From the NCBI RefSeq assembly GCF_018139145.2, contig NC_059471.1, positions 208,773,494 through 208,837,493 of the forward strand: a stretch of DNA of 64,000 nt. Reading direction: 5' to 3'. Made by a program: the position numbers and the translations under genes. Origin of the DNA: Gymnogyps californianus (lineage: Eukaryota > Chordata > Aves > Accipitriformes > Cathartidae). The notes under the pieces were generated by a model, which was not told the origin of the DNA, did no database searches, and was given only the letters and a program-made list of their open reading frames with translations. Each line of letters starts with the position of its first letter. Position 1 is the stretch's first letter. Below, one piece after another: positions 13,261-24,940 of the stretch.

Positions 13261-14541
13261 TTCTGATATTTAAAAGGTAAATGTTTAAATTATATTTAAA
13301 TGAAAGACAGAAATTCTCAGATGGCTTAGGAATTAGCTATGACCTTTATGTTAAGCTGCCAATTCAAGTCACTGTCAACCTGAGCTGAATCTGAAATGCC
13401 TCACGCTCTGGTGGCTAAACGAAGGCTTCTGTGAAATTAATAAATGCTTTTACCTATTTCTTCACAGAAAGAGGTCTTAATTTTGTTTTGTTTTGTTTTT
13501 ATGCTACTATGACAGGCACCTTTTTGTGAATCAAACAGAAGAAGACTAAGTAGGACAGTCTCAGAGAATAAACTCCTGTAGTTCCACACGGTTTCTCCAA
13601 ACTCAAAACAATGCTTAGCTATGAACTGATACAGAGAGAGTTGCACTATCATTACCAGGCAATACTTGTTCTTTCCACATACCTTCATTTTGAAATGAAT
13701 AAAATATACTTCATTTTTCTTTTAGTGCTTCATTTAAACTGGAGAACAATTTTTATAAGACCTGAAAGAAAACTCCAAAGATTTATTAACTATAATCATT
13801 ATCTTTCATAGACCTTGGGTCCTGGATTTTTTGTATAAGACTTTACCTCCACGTAAAAATGCCTTGGAGCAATAATCAGGAATAAAAATGTTCTTATGAG
13901 AATGCCTTAATTCCCTGAAAAGAGTCATTTCTGAGAAGAAAGAGAATACTCAAGGTTATGTTGAATGCAGAAGTTAAATAATACAATTTGAGTTACAATT
14001 TACAATGCTGGAATAACATTTATTTGTATTTATTTGTATATTGTTTAGTCAAAGAGGGCTCAATAATAAAATATTTTTAAAAGATAAAGCTTAAATAAGC
14101 ATTTATTATACTATATTTAATAGGAAATTCACAAAGTGTTACAGATTGTCTTCAAAAGTCCCCTGCTCTTGATTTTACCTAGATAGTACTTCAAGCGTAA
14201 ACAACAGTAAGAAGAACCATACTGAAATTTACATAGTCAACACAGAAGTTATACTGAAAATTTGCCAAAGCTGAGTCAACTCTAAGTTCTCCTTCAAAGT
14301 AAGTCACATGAAAAAATCCCAAACACAAACATAGAAAATGTTCGTCTAGGATGGGTGCTAGAACATCGTGACTTCAGCCTTCAATGACATATTTGATTTT
14401 GCTAAACAACAAAACAGTTTGAGAATGATACCTCATGTTAGGTTTTCTAGGCAGGGAAATCCATGCCTATATCGAGATGATGATTCTGAGTAAATGTGAG
14501 CTGGCAGTAAGAATAAAACTATTTTGAAGTAATCACTTGGC

Positions 14542-14582
14542 ATAAATAAAATAAAATAAAATTAAAATTAAAAAAAAAAAAA
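14542..14582. repeat. (ATAAA)n and poly-A simple repeat
   Basis: Imperfect ATAAA/ATAAAA units run into a 13-base A run. No retroelement body adjoins it that I can identify. Confidence 0.8.
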
Positions 14583-15704
14583 GAACTGTTATTTCAGGTC
14601 TAAAATCAGGGGATTAAGGCCAGGATTCATCAGACCAAATTCAGCAACCCACACCATAAAGATCTCCCTATGAGTTAGTTGTTTAAGCTCTCTTTACAGT
14701 CAGTGGAGAGCATAAATCTTCTCTAGAACATGATTCATCTCATCTCCTGAAGTAGCCATCTAAAATAGGTTAGAAGAATCATGCCCTAGATGTTTGTTTT
14801 TCTTAACCAATTCTAAAGGACATCTAGGCAACTAGCTCAGAAGTGGCCAGATGACATAAAACTGTGGGCTGTGTCTCTTTCAGTGAGTATGTCCTGTAAA
14901 AAGAAAGAATCTTTCTGGTCCATGAAGATTAAAGCAAAACATCAGCATCTAATTTTGTTAAAAAGAGAGACACTGCCTATAAAATAGTTGAAGAGCAAAA
15001 AAAAGCAGCTCACCACTCTGCTCTTGACATATGTTTGGAAATAGTACTGGAAATAATAGAGTAATATGAATTATTTTTTCAACCCCATCATAATGCTCTT
15101 CATAAATAACATCATTAAAGAATGCAATTTCTAAATGCGTAACCCCAATATGCACCTACAGTTCTGAGATGTGACATACTCACTGCAGCAGTGGTATGAC
15201 TTATAGGTTGACTATTATGAGTTTAAATGCTTTTCAAAGGAGTATAATTGTAAGCATATTGCTTTTGGTTTCTGGTATTCACTCCCTAATGGTTTTGTGT
15301 GAAATGTTGTTAAAAGCATTGAAAGGACATTTCAAAAAAGCTGAAGAGTCAGATCTCTACTTGGCACTACTACATTATAGATCAGCACTCTGAAAACTGG
15401 CATAGAAATCACTGAAATATTGCTTGATTAAAAACTTAGAAGCAGGTTACCTGATTACATAGAAGTAAATGGTAAAAGTGGTTTTGTAAAATCATATTAG
15501 AAAAACATAAAAACATCTAATCAAATGTACTATGACAAGGATTCATCAGAGCTAAACCACTTGCAGTGATCAAACATATAAGATATCAGTGGCTAAAAAG
15601 ACTGCGCTTGTAAATTTATTCCTGACCCTGTGGAGATGATACCAAATCAGGACAGCCATATAGATGAAACATAAGGAGGTTCCAGCTTTATACACAAACA
15701 AGGG

Positions 15705-15733
15705 AAGAAACAAACAAATAAACAAACAAACAA
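15705..15733. repeat. (AAAC)n simple repeat, interrupted
   Basis: AAAC units are broken once by AAAT. It is a short microsatellite in unique sequence. Confidence 0.8.
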
Positions 15734-16246
15734 GCAGCAAAAGCTAGAATCTGCATCATCATTAAAACCTAAAATAACACAAGTTGTGGAGGAGCCAATA
15801 GATCTGACAGCACAATGGGCAAAACAATTCAAGAAAAAGACTAAAATGCATGGGATGCCTCTAAGATCTGCAAAACAAAGTTCAAGCCAGAGGCTGAGAG
15901 AGAGATCTTGATGCATGTTATATCTTTCCTAGAGAGTAAAAAAAGCATTGATAATGCAAAGATAACACCCTCTAAGAAGTTTGGATTGAGATAACACTCC
16001 CTAAACCATCCACATAGTCATTTGTTACAAGGCCACTTGTTACTACTAGCCTAGGAAAGATGTACAAACACTTCTTTTCCACTCTGCCCCGGAATTTCAC
16101 ATGTATAAACTGTCCCCAAATCATAATTCAAATATCACATTGAAAGAACTTCTGATGTCACTCCCATCAAGTCTGATATGCCCAGGGAAATTAAATCTAT
16201 CACATTTAATAAGTACAGAAAACTAATTACCTTATTAAAGAAAGAT

Positions 16247-16880
16247 CACAGAATTACAGAATAATTTAAGTTGGAATGCACCTTTGGAGGTCATCTGTAC
16301 CAGTTCCAAATCAAAGCACAGCTAACTTCAAAGTCAGAGAATGCTCAGGGCTTTGTCCAGTTGAATTTTGAGTACCTCCATGGATGAAAATTCCAAAATC
16401 TTTTTAGAGAAACTGTTCAATTTCTGACCACCCTTATTACAAAGAATTCATCCTCACATTTTTCTGGTACACATATCTGCTGTAACCTGTGAATGTTGCC
16501 TCTTGCCCTTTTCACATGTGCCTTGAAGAAGAACATGGTTCTCCCTATAATCACCAACTTTTAAGTCATTGAAGACAGCAATTAGATCCCTGCCCTGTCC
16601 CCCTCTCCCTGCCGCCTCCACCCCAGTTCCTTCTCGAGGCTGAATAAATCTAGCTCTCTCCGTCTCTGCTCACGCACCCGGTGCTCCAAGCCAGTGGCAA
16701 CGCTGATAGCCTTCTGCCAGACTTGCTTAAGCTTATTGAAGTCTTCCTTGTAGTAAGAAGCCCAAAACAGGACATAATACTATAGTTATGATCTCACAAG
16801 TACCAAATTAGAAAGCAATGACCACTTCCCTCAGACTGGTGACTCTACCCTTAGTAAAGCAGCCCAGTAACAAGTTAGTC
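16247..16880 (-). mobile_element. CR1 LINE fragment, minus strand
   Basis: The plus strand opens with two 8-bp units, CACAGAAT and TACAGAAT, the complement of the ATTCTGTG-type CR1 tail. It then runs 3'-to-5' through a CR1: the 'GTTGGAATGCACCTTTGGAG' end, the segment with GGTTCTCCC, 'CTGAATAAATCTAGCTCTCT', and 'GAAGCCCAAAACAGGACATA' followed by the 'ACTTCCCTCAGACTGGT' block. This order is that of the CR1 3' UTR and ORF2 C-terminus. It is about 20-30% changed by eye, 5'-truncated, and has no surviving frame. The left edge is firm and the right edge approximate. Confidence 0.8.
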
Positions 16881-19800
16881 TAAACAATCTACTTACGATC
16901 AAACTTGGAATGCATTTTACTCAATTTCCCGAGTATATCCGTATCCTTAATTTTCCACTCCTTAAATCTGCCCTAAAAGTTTGCATGCTGTAGAAGTCAA
17001 ATATTCAGGCCTTAACGTCCACAGATCATTATCTTTAGAAATATTTCACTTGCTAGAATTCACTCAAATGATATCACAAAGTTGCTTACTGTAATGTCAT
17101 ATGTCAGTTTCTTAGCTCCTGATTACCTCTCTGATTTTTGTCTGAGTTCTTCATCTACCTCGGAATTACCATCTACATAGTAACTCCTGCTACTCTATTG
17201 TTATTTCTGTTATCCTATCATATATGTCTTTGAACACTGAATTAACTTATTTTGGGGAGAGCTGACCCAAGTATTTTATTTTCTCTTTCCCTTTCTTCCT
17301 ATATAAAAGGCACAGTTCTTTTATTATTCTATTTTTATTTATGTATCTAGATATTTTATTTTTTCCACTTTCCATTGAAAAGTCAAAATTAACATGTTTT
17401 TTTACAAGTTTTAGTTTATCCCTACAGTGCTGACAGAACTTTGTTATTGAGCATTCCTACATTCCACAGATAATCTTTTTTATTTCCTAATATCTCTCTG
17501 GGTGTAGCTGTTTACCCCACTTGCTTGGGAGCATTTTTTCAATTTTTTTTTCCCCTCTCTTATTTAGAATACAGTTTTTATGTAGATTTAGCTGCTTTGA
17601 TTTCAATTCAAAGCCTTCTCCACACTGAAACCTACAACTACTAAATTGGGGTAACTTCATAAGAAATTCACATAGGTCATCAGAATTTACTCTTTTTAAA
17701 CTGTGAAACGTAAAGATCTCCCTTTCTAGATTGTGTTAACCAATATTCCATACTCTTCTGCCACAAGCTAAAGGCTAAAAACTCATTTTGATATCAGACT
17801 TGTCGCTTCTTTATTCAAGCAACACAGGAAATTGCATTGCTCTGCTATATCACTAGCCAAAATACCAGTGTGGCATGGCCATGCAGCAGCTAGAAATCCG
17901 AAGTGGCTTCATTGATACGCAAGTCAAATACACAATACAAAGTATCATGATAATCAATAATATGGTCACATTATCCACTTCACATAACTAATCATTAATT
18001 TGGAAAACTAAAAGTTGATCTAAACCAGTATCCTAATCCATACTGCTGAGCATTTCATTCTGTTAACAGATACCAGCAACAGTGTCACATACCAAAAATT
18101 TCCTTTTTCTGATTCAAGGATTTTAATCAGTTAACTTAGAGATTTATTTATACCTAAGTCCCAATTTATACATTTTTTATTTAAACTCAAATTGAATCAT
18201 TGGAAAAACCTGATAAAAGTCTATTTCCAGCTATTTCTGACAACCAGATCTCATAAGGTATCTTCATATTTCAGCAGAATCAAATCTAAACCAATGCTGC
18301 CTCAGGTTGGTTAATGACTATTTAGTAAGAAATGACGGCAGTTACATCCAGTAATATCTGTGCCCTACAGCATTAGCAGCCTTTCATTTCAATCTGTATC
18401 TCAGATTTTACAATCCCATTATGACAGAATTTCTGATATGATTTGTTTCTCTAATACCATTAGAGAAATCATATCACTATCCAGATCTCAGTCTGACCCT
18501 GGGAGGTCTACTGTAAATTTCTGAGCACAAACTCAGAACAATTTCTTATACCCATCCTTTCTCAAAGTAATTTTACCCAAAGACAATTTGTTTAATGCGG
18601 AAAGCCACAGATACTCTACTAGCCCTAAGAATGGGGCATTTTCCATGACAGTCATGTTCACTTGGCTGAGTAAAGACGTTTCGAAAAAGTAGATGTTCCT
18701 TCTTTTTGTGCCAAGACTTTTTTTTTATTTTTATTTTTTTTTACTGGAAGTTGTCAAGAAGTTAAGACTAAAGAGCTGAAATTGGGGAGGCTACTCATAT
18801 GCTGCATTTTCCTGTGTACTGCACACATTCTACCTGCTTAAATCTACCCTCTGTTTCGAATGGATAAAGAATGAACTACATTACCTATGTCTTCCCCCCC
18901 CCACCCCGTGGTATGTTTTCATAAAGTAGGGGAAATGGCAGACACTGAGATTATGGGAACATACGTTTTGTAGCTTTAGAGTCACTTTGGCGTGAAGTAA
19001 CTCCTACTCTCTGTTGAGAGACTTGTGCATTATACCAGTGCAACTACTCAGGACTAAATATGCAAGTTAGAAGGAAGACTGGGATACAAGATCAAAAAAA
19101 AAGCCTAGCAGTATGGTGACTTTTTTCTTTTTTTAGCTGCATGGGGTAGAATGCACCTTGCATACTTTAACAGATAGTTAGTTCCAAGTAATAAGTGACA
19201 TCAAAGACTTTATCATCAGTTAAAGGAAGTCATGCATCTCGGTAATATATCCTGAGGCCTTGTAAGTCTGCCACTAAAGGAAAGTACTATGCAGATCAGG
19301 GCCCTGTTCATTAATAGGGCTTTACATTCTATTTTTATTTATTCAAACATAGGAGAAAGGGAGAAAAAATAGAGATTTTTTTAAAATGGAGCAGGCAAGG
19401 CATATCTGTGCCACATCTCAGGTGGCAAAGATACAACAGCTTATAGTAGCCATCTAAGGGCTTACCAAGTCAGACATATTTTTTTTAATAGGAGCGTCCT
19501 AGCATCCACCCCACATTCCAACCATCTACTCTACAGAAGCCACCTGACCCACCACACCACCCTCAGAAACTGTCCTGCCTCTATTTCTCTTTTTTATTTT
19601 TACAGATTTTTTTTTTAAGTATATTGAAGGTACAAGTACTGGGAAGAACAGGACGCTCTACAGAGGGGACAAAAGGACAGAAAAGACCTACAGCCCTGGG
19701 ACCACCTACATAATGTTCTCTATGGGAGGCCAAGCAACATCTCATTTTACAATCTGTAAATGAGCAACTGAGGGTAACACCAAATACTCCTACAAAAAGA

Positions 19801-20016
19801 AGGGCTATGGCTGCTGCTGCTGCTGTAGTGCTGAGTTCCAGTCTCACACCTTCTGGATTAACACTCATCATGGGTAACCTCTACTGGAACCACATGGTTC
19901 TCTGTGTATGGGATTACTGACAGAGTGGATGGTCAATTAATCCGGGATTTTAAGGTATCTCTCTTCAGAGCCTGAACAGGTATAACCGGGTAGTGTAGAG
20001 GCAGCCTCTTTACTTA
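16881..20016. other. Non-coding stretch with a strong hairpin
   Basis: I see no gene. T-rich sequence at 17.2-17.6 kb may include further degraded LINE sequence, but I could not align it. A short hairpin lies at 18435-18475. The 96-codon minus frame at 19581-19871 has no recognisable motif and includes a (TGC)n run on the plus strand. Confidence 0.45.
18435..18475. other. Near-perfect hairpin, 17-bp stem
   Basis: The left arm GATATGATTT-GTTT-CTCTAAT and the right arm ATTAGAG-AAATCATATC pair over 10 + 7 bases. There is a 4-base GTTT bulge on the left and a 3-base ACC loop. One more T-A pair (18434/18476) extends it. At 41 bases it is too short for a normal pre-miRNA. No terminal repeats or target duplication mark it as a transposon. 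Confidence 0.7.
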
Positions 20017-20036
20017 AAACAAACAAACAAACAAAC
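20017..20036. repeat. (AAAC)5 simple repeat
   Basis: Five perfect AAAC units lie just before the 3' end of a minus-strand CR1 fragment. They could be its tail or an independent microsatellite. Confidence 0.85.
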
Positions 20037-20037
20037 A

Positions 20038-20410
20038 GTCATAGAGATGTCTTTGGAGATGATCTGGTTCAACCCTTTCGAAGGAGAGCTAACTTCTATG
20101 TTAAAGCAGGTCTTTCAGGGACGTATACCTAGCTAACTTCTGAATACCACCAATGGTGGAGATCCCATAAGCTTGCTAGGAAACCTGCTCCAAAGTCTGA
20201 CCCTTTCCATTGTAAAGAATCTTTCCTTTCTAAATCTAATCAGAATATCCTTTGTTTCACCTTGTATCCTCTGTCCCTCATCATTTTGTGGTGTACCTCT
20301 GAAAAGAGTTTGGTGACCTCCCAGTAGGTAGCTTAAACAGCAATAAGATTCCTCCCTGGCCTTCTCAGCCAAAGTGTGGAACAACCCATCCCTCTCACTT
20401 GTCGTTTTGT
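20038..20410 (-). mobile_element. CR1 LINE fragment, minus strand
   Basis: The plus strand shows the antisense order of a CR1 3' region: 'GTCATAGAGATGTCTTTGGA', 'GATGATCTGGTTCAACCC', 'CCACCAATGGTGGAGATCCC', 'CCTGCTCCAAAGTCTGACCC', 'GTAAAGAATCTTTCCTTTCT' and later 'TTGGTGACCTCCC'. It is clearly CR1-like but old, with no intact frame. The 5' side is truncated near 20.4 kb. Confidence 0.7.
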
Positions 20411-22180
20411 TCCATTTGTGGCTAAAATAATAATTTTTTTCTCAGAGCCATCAACTATGAAATCTCTGATGAGACTATGTGTTTCAGTCCATCAAAAGCA
20501 ATTAGAAGACAGCCAACATGTTCCCCTGTTTTCCTCACCCATGTTTCTTATTACTCTATGTCCTTATTACTTACTGCTGTTTATGGCTAGTCATTGTTAG
20601 GTGCCTTGCAGAGAAGATTTATCTCAGAGTTCAGTTTGAAATCTGTAGCATAGTCTGATCCTCATGTGATTAGCAGCATCAGGACATGGCTATTCTTACA
20701 TATAATAGATGTCGATCCAACCTTAGAAAGTGTTCTTTGACTGACAGCAGGTTTGAGCAATCCCTTCCCTCTGAGATGCTCATAATGCTAATATCCCTTT
20801 CTAAGCCTGACAGTTTAATCATGTAGATCTCATTCCATGCAAGGAAGGAGATTATCACAACTCCATAGACATAACCAAGTACTTTATTCCTACCACTGAA
20901 TGTATGTGGAGAGGAACTAAATGCTACATGATGCATGGCAGTAGTCTCAGTATTCACTTGAATTATACATACCTCTATCTTAATATATCAGTTATATCAA
21001 TTAATATAACAGTAAAATATCAGTTTTCCATTAGGTTTTTTTGCATTTCCAATAGGGTTTTTTGCCTTACTGTACATACATTTAAAGGCAACTCTACTTA
21101 ACCAGTATATCACTTGCAATTATGGATCCTAGAAGAAGTAACAGTGTTTTCTAGGATATTTATCCTGTGTTGTGGTGGGGTATTTGTGTTTTTTTTTTTT
21201 TTATCTTCTCATCTAAGTCCAAAATATAAGTTCATGCTTCAGCTGGAAGAAATAAAAAGACCTAATACATGTCTGCAAGCTATAAAGCTACAGAATCAAA
21301 CTTTCACAGGGTAAAAGTAAGTCAAGTGGTTACAAAAGTAAAGGTTAAGATCTCCAGTGGCTGCAAATGAGCACAGCATCATCATCACTGAGGGAATTAT
21401 ACTGATTTCTACCATCAGATCAGTCTCTAATTGAATACATGCTATAGGTTTTATTTCTGCCCTTTGATTTCATTAGTTTGTTTGTACTAATGTGAGGGTG
21501 ACAACTATGGAAACAATATCAGTTTGTATTTGAAGAGTCACTTCTATATTTTCCCAAGTATTTATTGTAGTGGAGAGTGAAGGAGTATTTGTGACAACCT
21601 TAGTATTCATTAAGCAAAGGAAAAATATCACTTATTCAACCCAGAGCAGCCTTGCAGTTTGGAAACCCCAGGGAGATACAGTCAGAAGCACAGGAAGCTG
21701 GTAGGCTCGGCCACCGCATATAATATCAATCCTAAATTATCCAGAAAGAAGTACATACACTAAGAATGGAAATATGGAAATGGAGTTGTGCAGGAATGCA
21801 ATCCCAAAGTTGTACGGGGACTGTATAACATCAGTCATGCTTGGAAGAAACCATGAAACTAGAAATTACAAATCTAGTTCCCTGTACCAAAGCCCATGCT
21901 CAATGTATACCTGCCTGTCCCCGCCAGCTGACCTTCAACACGTAGTAAACTTCTCCTACAAGCCAGTGAGTTAAGGACCTGTTGAAGTACAGAGTATTAA
22001 CATTACAGGAGTTACGTGTTATCCTGCAGCAAGTAACTGTATTACTGTTTTAATCAGTTAAGAGACAGAAATACACATCTATTTAAAAAGACACCTGGTG
22101 GTGTGTGTTTTGTAAAGTAAAACTTAACATTTGCACTGTGTTTTACACAGGCTCATCCAGTTTAGTGTGAGGTGCTGGGG
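20411..22180. other. Non-coding stretch, nothing recognised
   Basis: No repeat family or exon was recognised. Frames of 65-92 codons here show no domain. Confidence 0.45.
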
Positions 22181-22185
22181 CTGAC

Positions 22186-22193
22186 TGACGTCA
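22186..22193. promoter_or_regulatory. Palindromic CRE-type site TGACGTCA
   Basis: The full 8-bp CRE palindrome TGACGTCA, a binding site for the CREB/ATF family, lies about 90 bp before a GC-rich block. Full CREs are uncommon by chance in CpG-poor AT-rich DNA, and their presence near a CpG-rich block is typical of promoters. Function is inferred only. Confidence 0.4.
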
Positions 22194-22274
22194 TGGCATT
22201 TCTTTAAGGTGTTACTTACATTCATGCCGTACAAATGTATGTGTGTCTATGTCCAAAAGTTCAGTAAAAAAAAA

Positions 22275-22788
22275 AGTCGTTTGGGGGGCTGGGGCACTGG
22301 CACTGTGGGAGGCCCGGGGGGGGTGGACGGGGCACTGGCGCTGCTGGTTGCACTGGCCAGAAGCCGCAGGGTAGGGGTTGTGGGGCTGCAGGGCGGGAGT
22401 CCAGCACCGCCCTCGGCCGGTCACAGCCAGTTCCAGCTGGCTCTGAAACCAGGTGAAACAGGCTGTGAACGTTGGTGGGTTGGGGGAGCACGTGGAGGCC
22501 GTGCTCAGGGGCAGTCAGAGAAGCGGCAGCCACTGGGGCAGACACCCCTGAGGGACCGCGGGCGGCCCACTCCAGGGCAGGGATCCTCTGATGGACGGCG
22601 GGCAGCGACCCTGGTGTGAGATGCTTCACCTTCCCTGGCTCGGGGCGTGGTGCAGTCTGCCATTCAGCACGGATGGGTTTTGCAGGTGGCTCAGCTGCAG
22701 ACGTTGGTGGGGTGGAAGTGAGGAACCGGAGACACGGCCCCTGAGGAAATCTGGCAGGGTGAAAACTGCACACGGGAACCGAACCTGA
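22275..22788. other. GC-rich block, possible CpG island or repeat
   Basis: About 500 bp of GC-rich, CpG-containing sequence stands out sharply from its AT-rich surroundings. It starts after a 10-base A run. Long open frames on both strands (plus 22209-22619; minus 22261-22797) reflect the scarcity of stop codons in GC-rich DNA, and their translations are Pro/Gly/Ala/Trp-rich without domains. It could be a promoter-associated island, part of a first exon, or a GC-rich retroelement that I do not recognise. Confidence 0.5.
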
Positions 22789-23060
22789 GGAAGGCAACTT
22801 GTTGACAAGACGATAGATTTGTCACTCAGAGAAGAGCTGGGAATAAACAATACTGAAGTAATTGATGGAGAAGTGAAGAAAAATGGATCAGAACAGCAAA
22901 AGACATTATTAAAGTAAGCTGGAAAGGGGAATACTGATGCAATTGCAACAAGCTCTTTATTATGAGATGCAAAAGCTGCTTTTAAGTAACTGGGATGATC
23001 TGAAAAAGGCACACCACTGCTCCCTTTTCAGATACGTAGGAGTCATTTTCCCAAAGCTCT
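22789..23060 (+). pseudogene. Possible degenerate coding sequence (unidentified)
   Basis: From 22789 one frame is open for 42 codons with a charged, normal-looking translation (it includes DKTIDLSLREELG and ends KKNGSEQQKTLLK) before TAA at 22915. A second frame then opens with MQLQQALYYEMQKLLLSNW and stays open to a TAA near 23069. The change of frame, with no overlap of junk, would suit a coding sequence broken by an indel. Alternatively, AAA|GTAAGC at 22911-22919 could be a splice donor ending an exon. The first frame is preceded by TGA at 22786 and has no ATG. I do not recognise the protein, and chance is not excluded. Confidence 0.25.
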
Positions 23061-23109
23061 TTTGCCCACCATTTTAATGCCAGCTGCTGCGATATAGAAA
23101 ATGCAGAGA

Positions 23110-23240
23110 TGCCCCCCTGCTTTCGGTAGGACGCAGGCCCCCGGCGGGAAGCGCGTCTCGCTGGTGACTGGCTGCCGTTACCGGCCTGCGCCTAGCACCA
23201 TCTAGTGAGCCTCGGCCGGCCTCTCTGAGCCGTCAGCCTC
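23110..23240. promoter_or_regulatory. CpG-dense segment, candidate promoter core
   Basis: About 13 CpG dinucleotides fall within roughly 140 bases (for example CGGCGGGAAGCGCGTCTCG), a density far above the rest of the window. Unmethylated promoter DNA keeps CpG, whereas dead repeats lose it, so this may be a functional island. A CTCF-like match on the minus strand lies at 23194-23209. No transcript evidence can be seen. Confidence 0.35.
23194..23209 (-). promoter_or_regulatory. CTCF-like motif
   Basis: On the minus strand the sequence reads CTCACTAGATGGTGCT. It matches the CTCF core (CCASYAGRKGGCRSY) at all but about two positions. It lies inside the CpG-dense segment. Confidence 0.3.
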
Positions 23241-24935
23241 TCCTCCTGGTTGAAGACGGTACAATGAGAGCACTAAAAATAATATTCGGTAATCTTCAGC
23301 CCACAGAAACATTTGGAGAACTGTGCAGAGTCCTCTGCAGCTCACATTTAGGGGCAGGAGGAAGACCTGTTCCAGGTGACTTCTGAGGATGCAGATCTTC
23401 CCTTCTTTCAAACATATGCCTTATCTGGGATAAGGAGCAGGGCAGGTGTGTGTGTTATGACGGCAGTGTGGCTATGGAGATGTTCCTTAGGTGTTGTCAG
23501 AAATTCTGTCTTAACTCTAATAAGCTAGCTTGAGTGGTTCTCCTTTTATTAATATTATTGGTTAATTGAATTGGTGATTAGAGTAAATATTTAGTCTATT
23601 ATTATTAGAACATGATTTTTTTTTCCTCCTTAGAAATTAATGTATATTCTTCTTTCCAATCAAGATGAAAACTACTTTATAAGATACTTACAGTAACCAG
23701 CATGTCCCTGGGAAACATGAATTATTTTGCCTCTTAGACAGTTGTTGCAAAGAGCAGAATCAGAAAATACTATATTATTATAGCAATAATTAGCAGTACA
23801 ATTGCAATGTAGTTCAGTCTACAGCACTTTATGAAGTTAGGTGCATATGACCCACATTTCACTGGGATACAAACCGACTTAGAGAAAAGCTTCATTATTA
23901 GTCAACAGACAAGAAAACAACTTTCAGGTCTTTCAGCTCTTCGCTCTGGACTTCTAATAATCTTTGAATAATAGAAGTCAGAGTCAAGAAGAGGAAAGGT
24001 AAAATTCAACAGGTAGATGCAAAGACAAAGCAATATTTGTTTCATGAGATCCGTTAATTGGAGGATAATCAGAGGAAGATTATTGGTGTTACTGAGGTTC
24101 TACCTTTCTGTGTTGCTTTCTGATAATAAACTTGTTGATGTATTTCCATCTCTTTCTGTCTTCTGTTCCCTCCTGTCCTCTTTAAAACATTACACATTCA
24201 GTGGGAAGTGTGGAGACCTTAGGGGCACCTGGAGTTTTGCGTCCTTCTTTGAGAATGAAGTGAAAAATGAAATAATAAGCAAAGCAATCCAATCTCTATT
24301 TCTGCACACGTTCACATTGATGCAATAAATCCTGCACACAAATTCTTTACAGTACCCATTAGAATGGGATCTCTGGAGAACTGCCCACCAAAGTCCTTAC
24401 AGGTGTTTTATGTTAGGCAACCTCAGGTATTTGAGCAGAATTTCTATGTATTTTCAGCTTAAAAGGAAAAGAAAAAAAGATGCCTGAATTTATATTGTGC
24501 TTCTAAAACAAGAAAGAGCTAACAATCTTCATATTGTTTGTATATTTGTATTTTAGAATTATTGACGCTTTCTTGACAAAGGAGGAACTGTTTTAGAAAA
24601 GCACTACAGAGGCTGCATTTAATCTCAAGTCCTAACCTTGTACCAGTATGTGTACTTTAAAGAGCAGTTTGGAAAGGAACATAGTATAGTAACAAACTAG
24701 AAATGGCTCAATAAAACAATATTTCAAAGGCTCATGTCAGATTTCACATTTATGTTTTCAAGAAATAAAGTGGCTGGAGTGCATCTTTATGAGGCACTTT
24801 GTAGGTATTTGAGCGTAGTGAATTTGATGCTAATGAAAGCAGGAGACTCGGTGTCATCAAAGCCACAGAACACGGACCCTGAATAATCTTCCTCAGTGAG
24901 TTTGCCTTTCCAGTCCCTGTCAGTGATTGAAGAAA
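23241..24935. other. Non-coding stretch, nothing recognised
   Basis: This is AT-rich unique sequence. The 103-codon plus frame at 24017-24328 has no recognisable motif or flanking signals. No repeat family was identified. Confidence 0.45.
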
Positions 24936-24940
24936 AACTC

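Larger units (their letters stand above)
13261..16245. other. Non-coding stretch with minor simple repeats
   Basis: No gene was recognised. Short simple repeats occur: a TTTTG run near 13482-13500, an (ATAAA)/(A) tract at 14542-14582 and an (AAAC) tract at 15705-15733. Frames of 65-89 codons at 13437-13811, 14958-15393 and 15647-15916 have no motifs. Confidence 0.5.

Noticed and set aside
18001..18200. Possible old CR1 3' end (ACCAGTATCCTAATCC and nearby)
   Set aside because: Only short words match, and no ordered series of CR1 segments could be followed.
18435..18475. Hairpin as a microRNA precursor
   Set aside because: A 41-base hairpin with a 3-base loop is too short for normal Drosha/Dicer substrates.
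22209..22797. Long open frames on both strands (136 and 178 codons) in the 22 kb GC-rich block
   Set aside because: Stops are rare in GC-rich DNA. The translations are compositionally biased on both strands, have no domain, and overlap each other fully.
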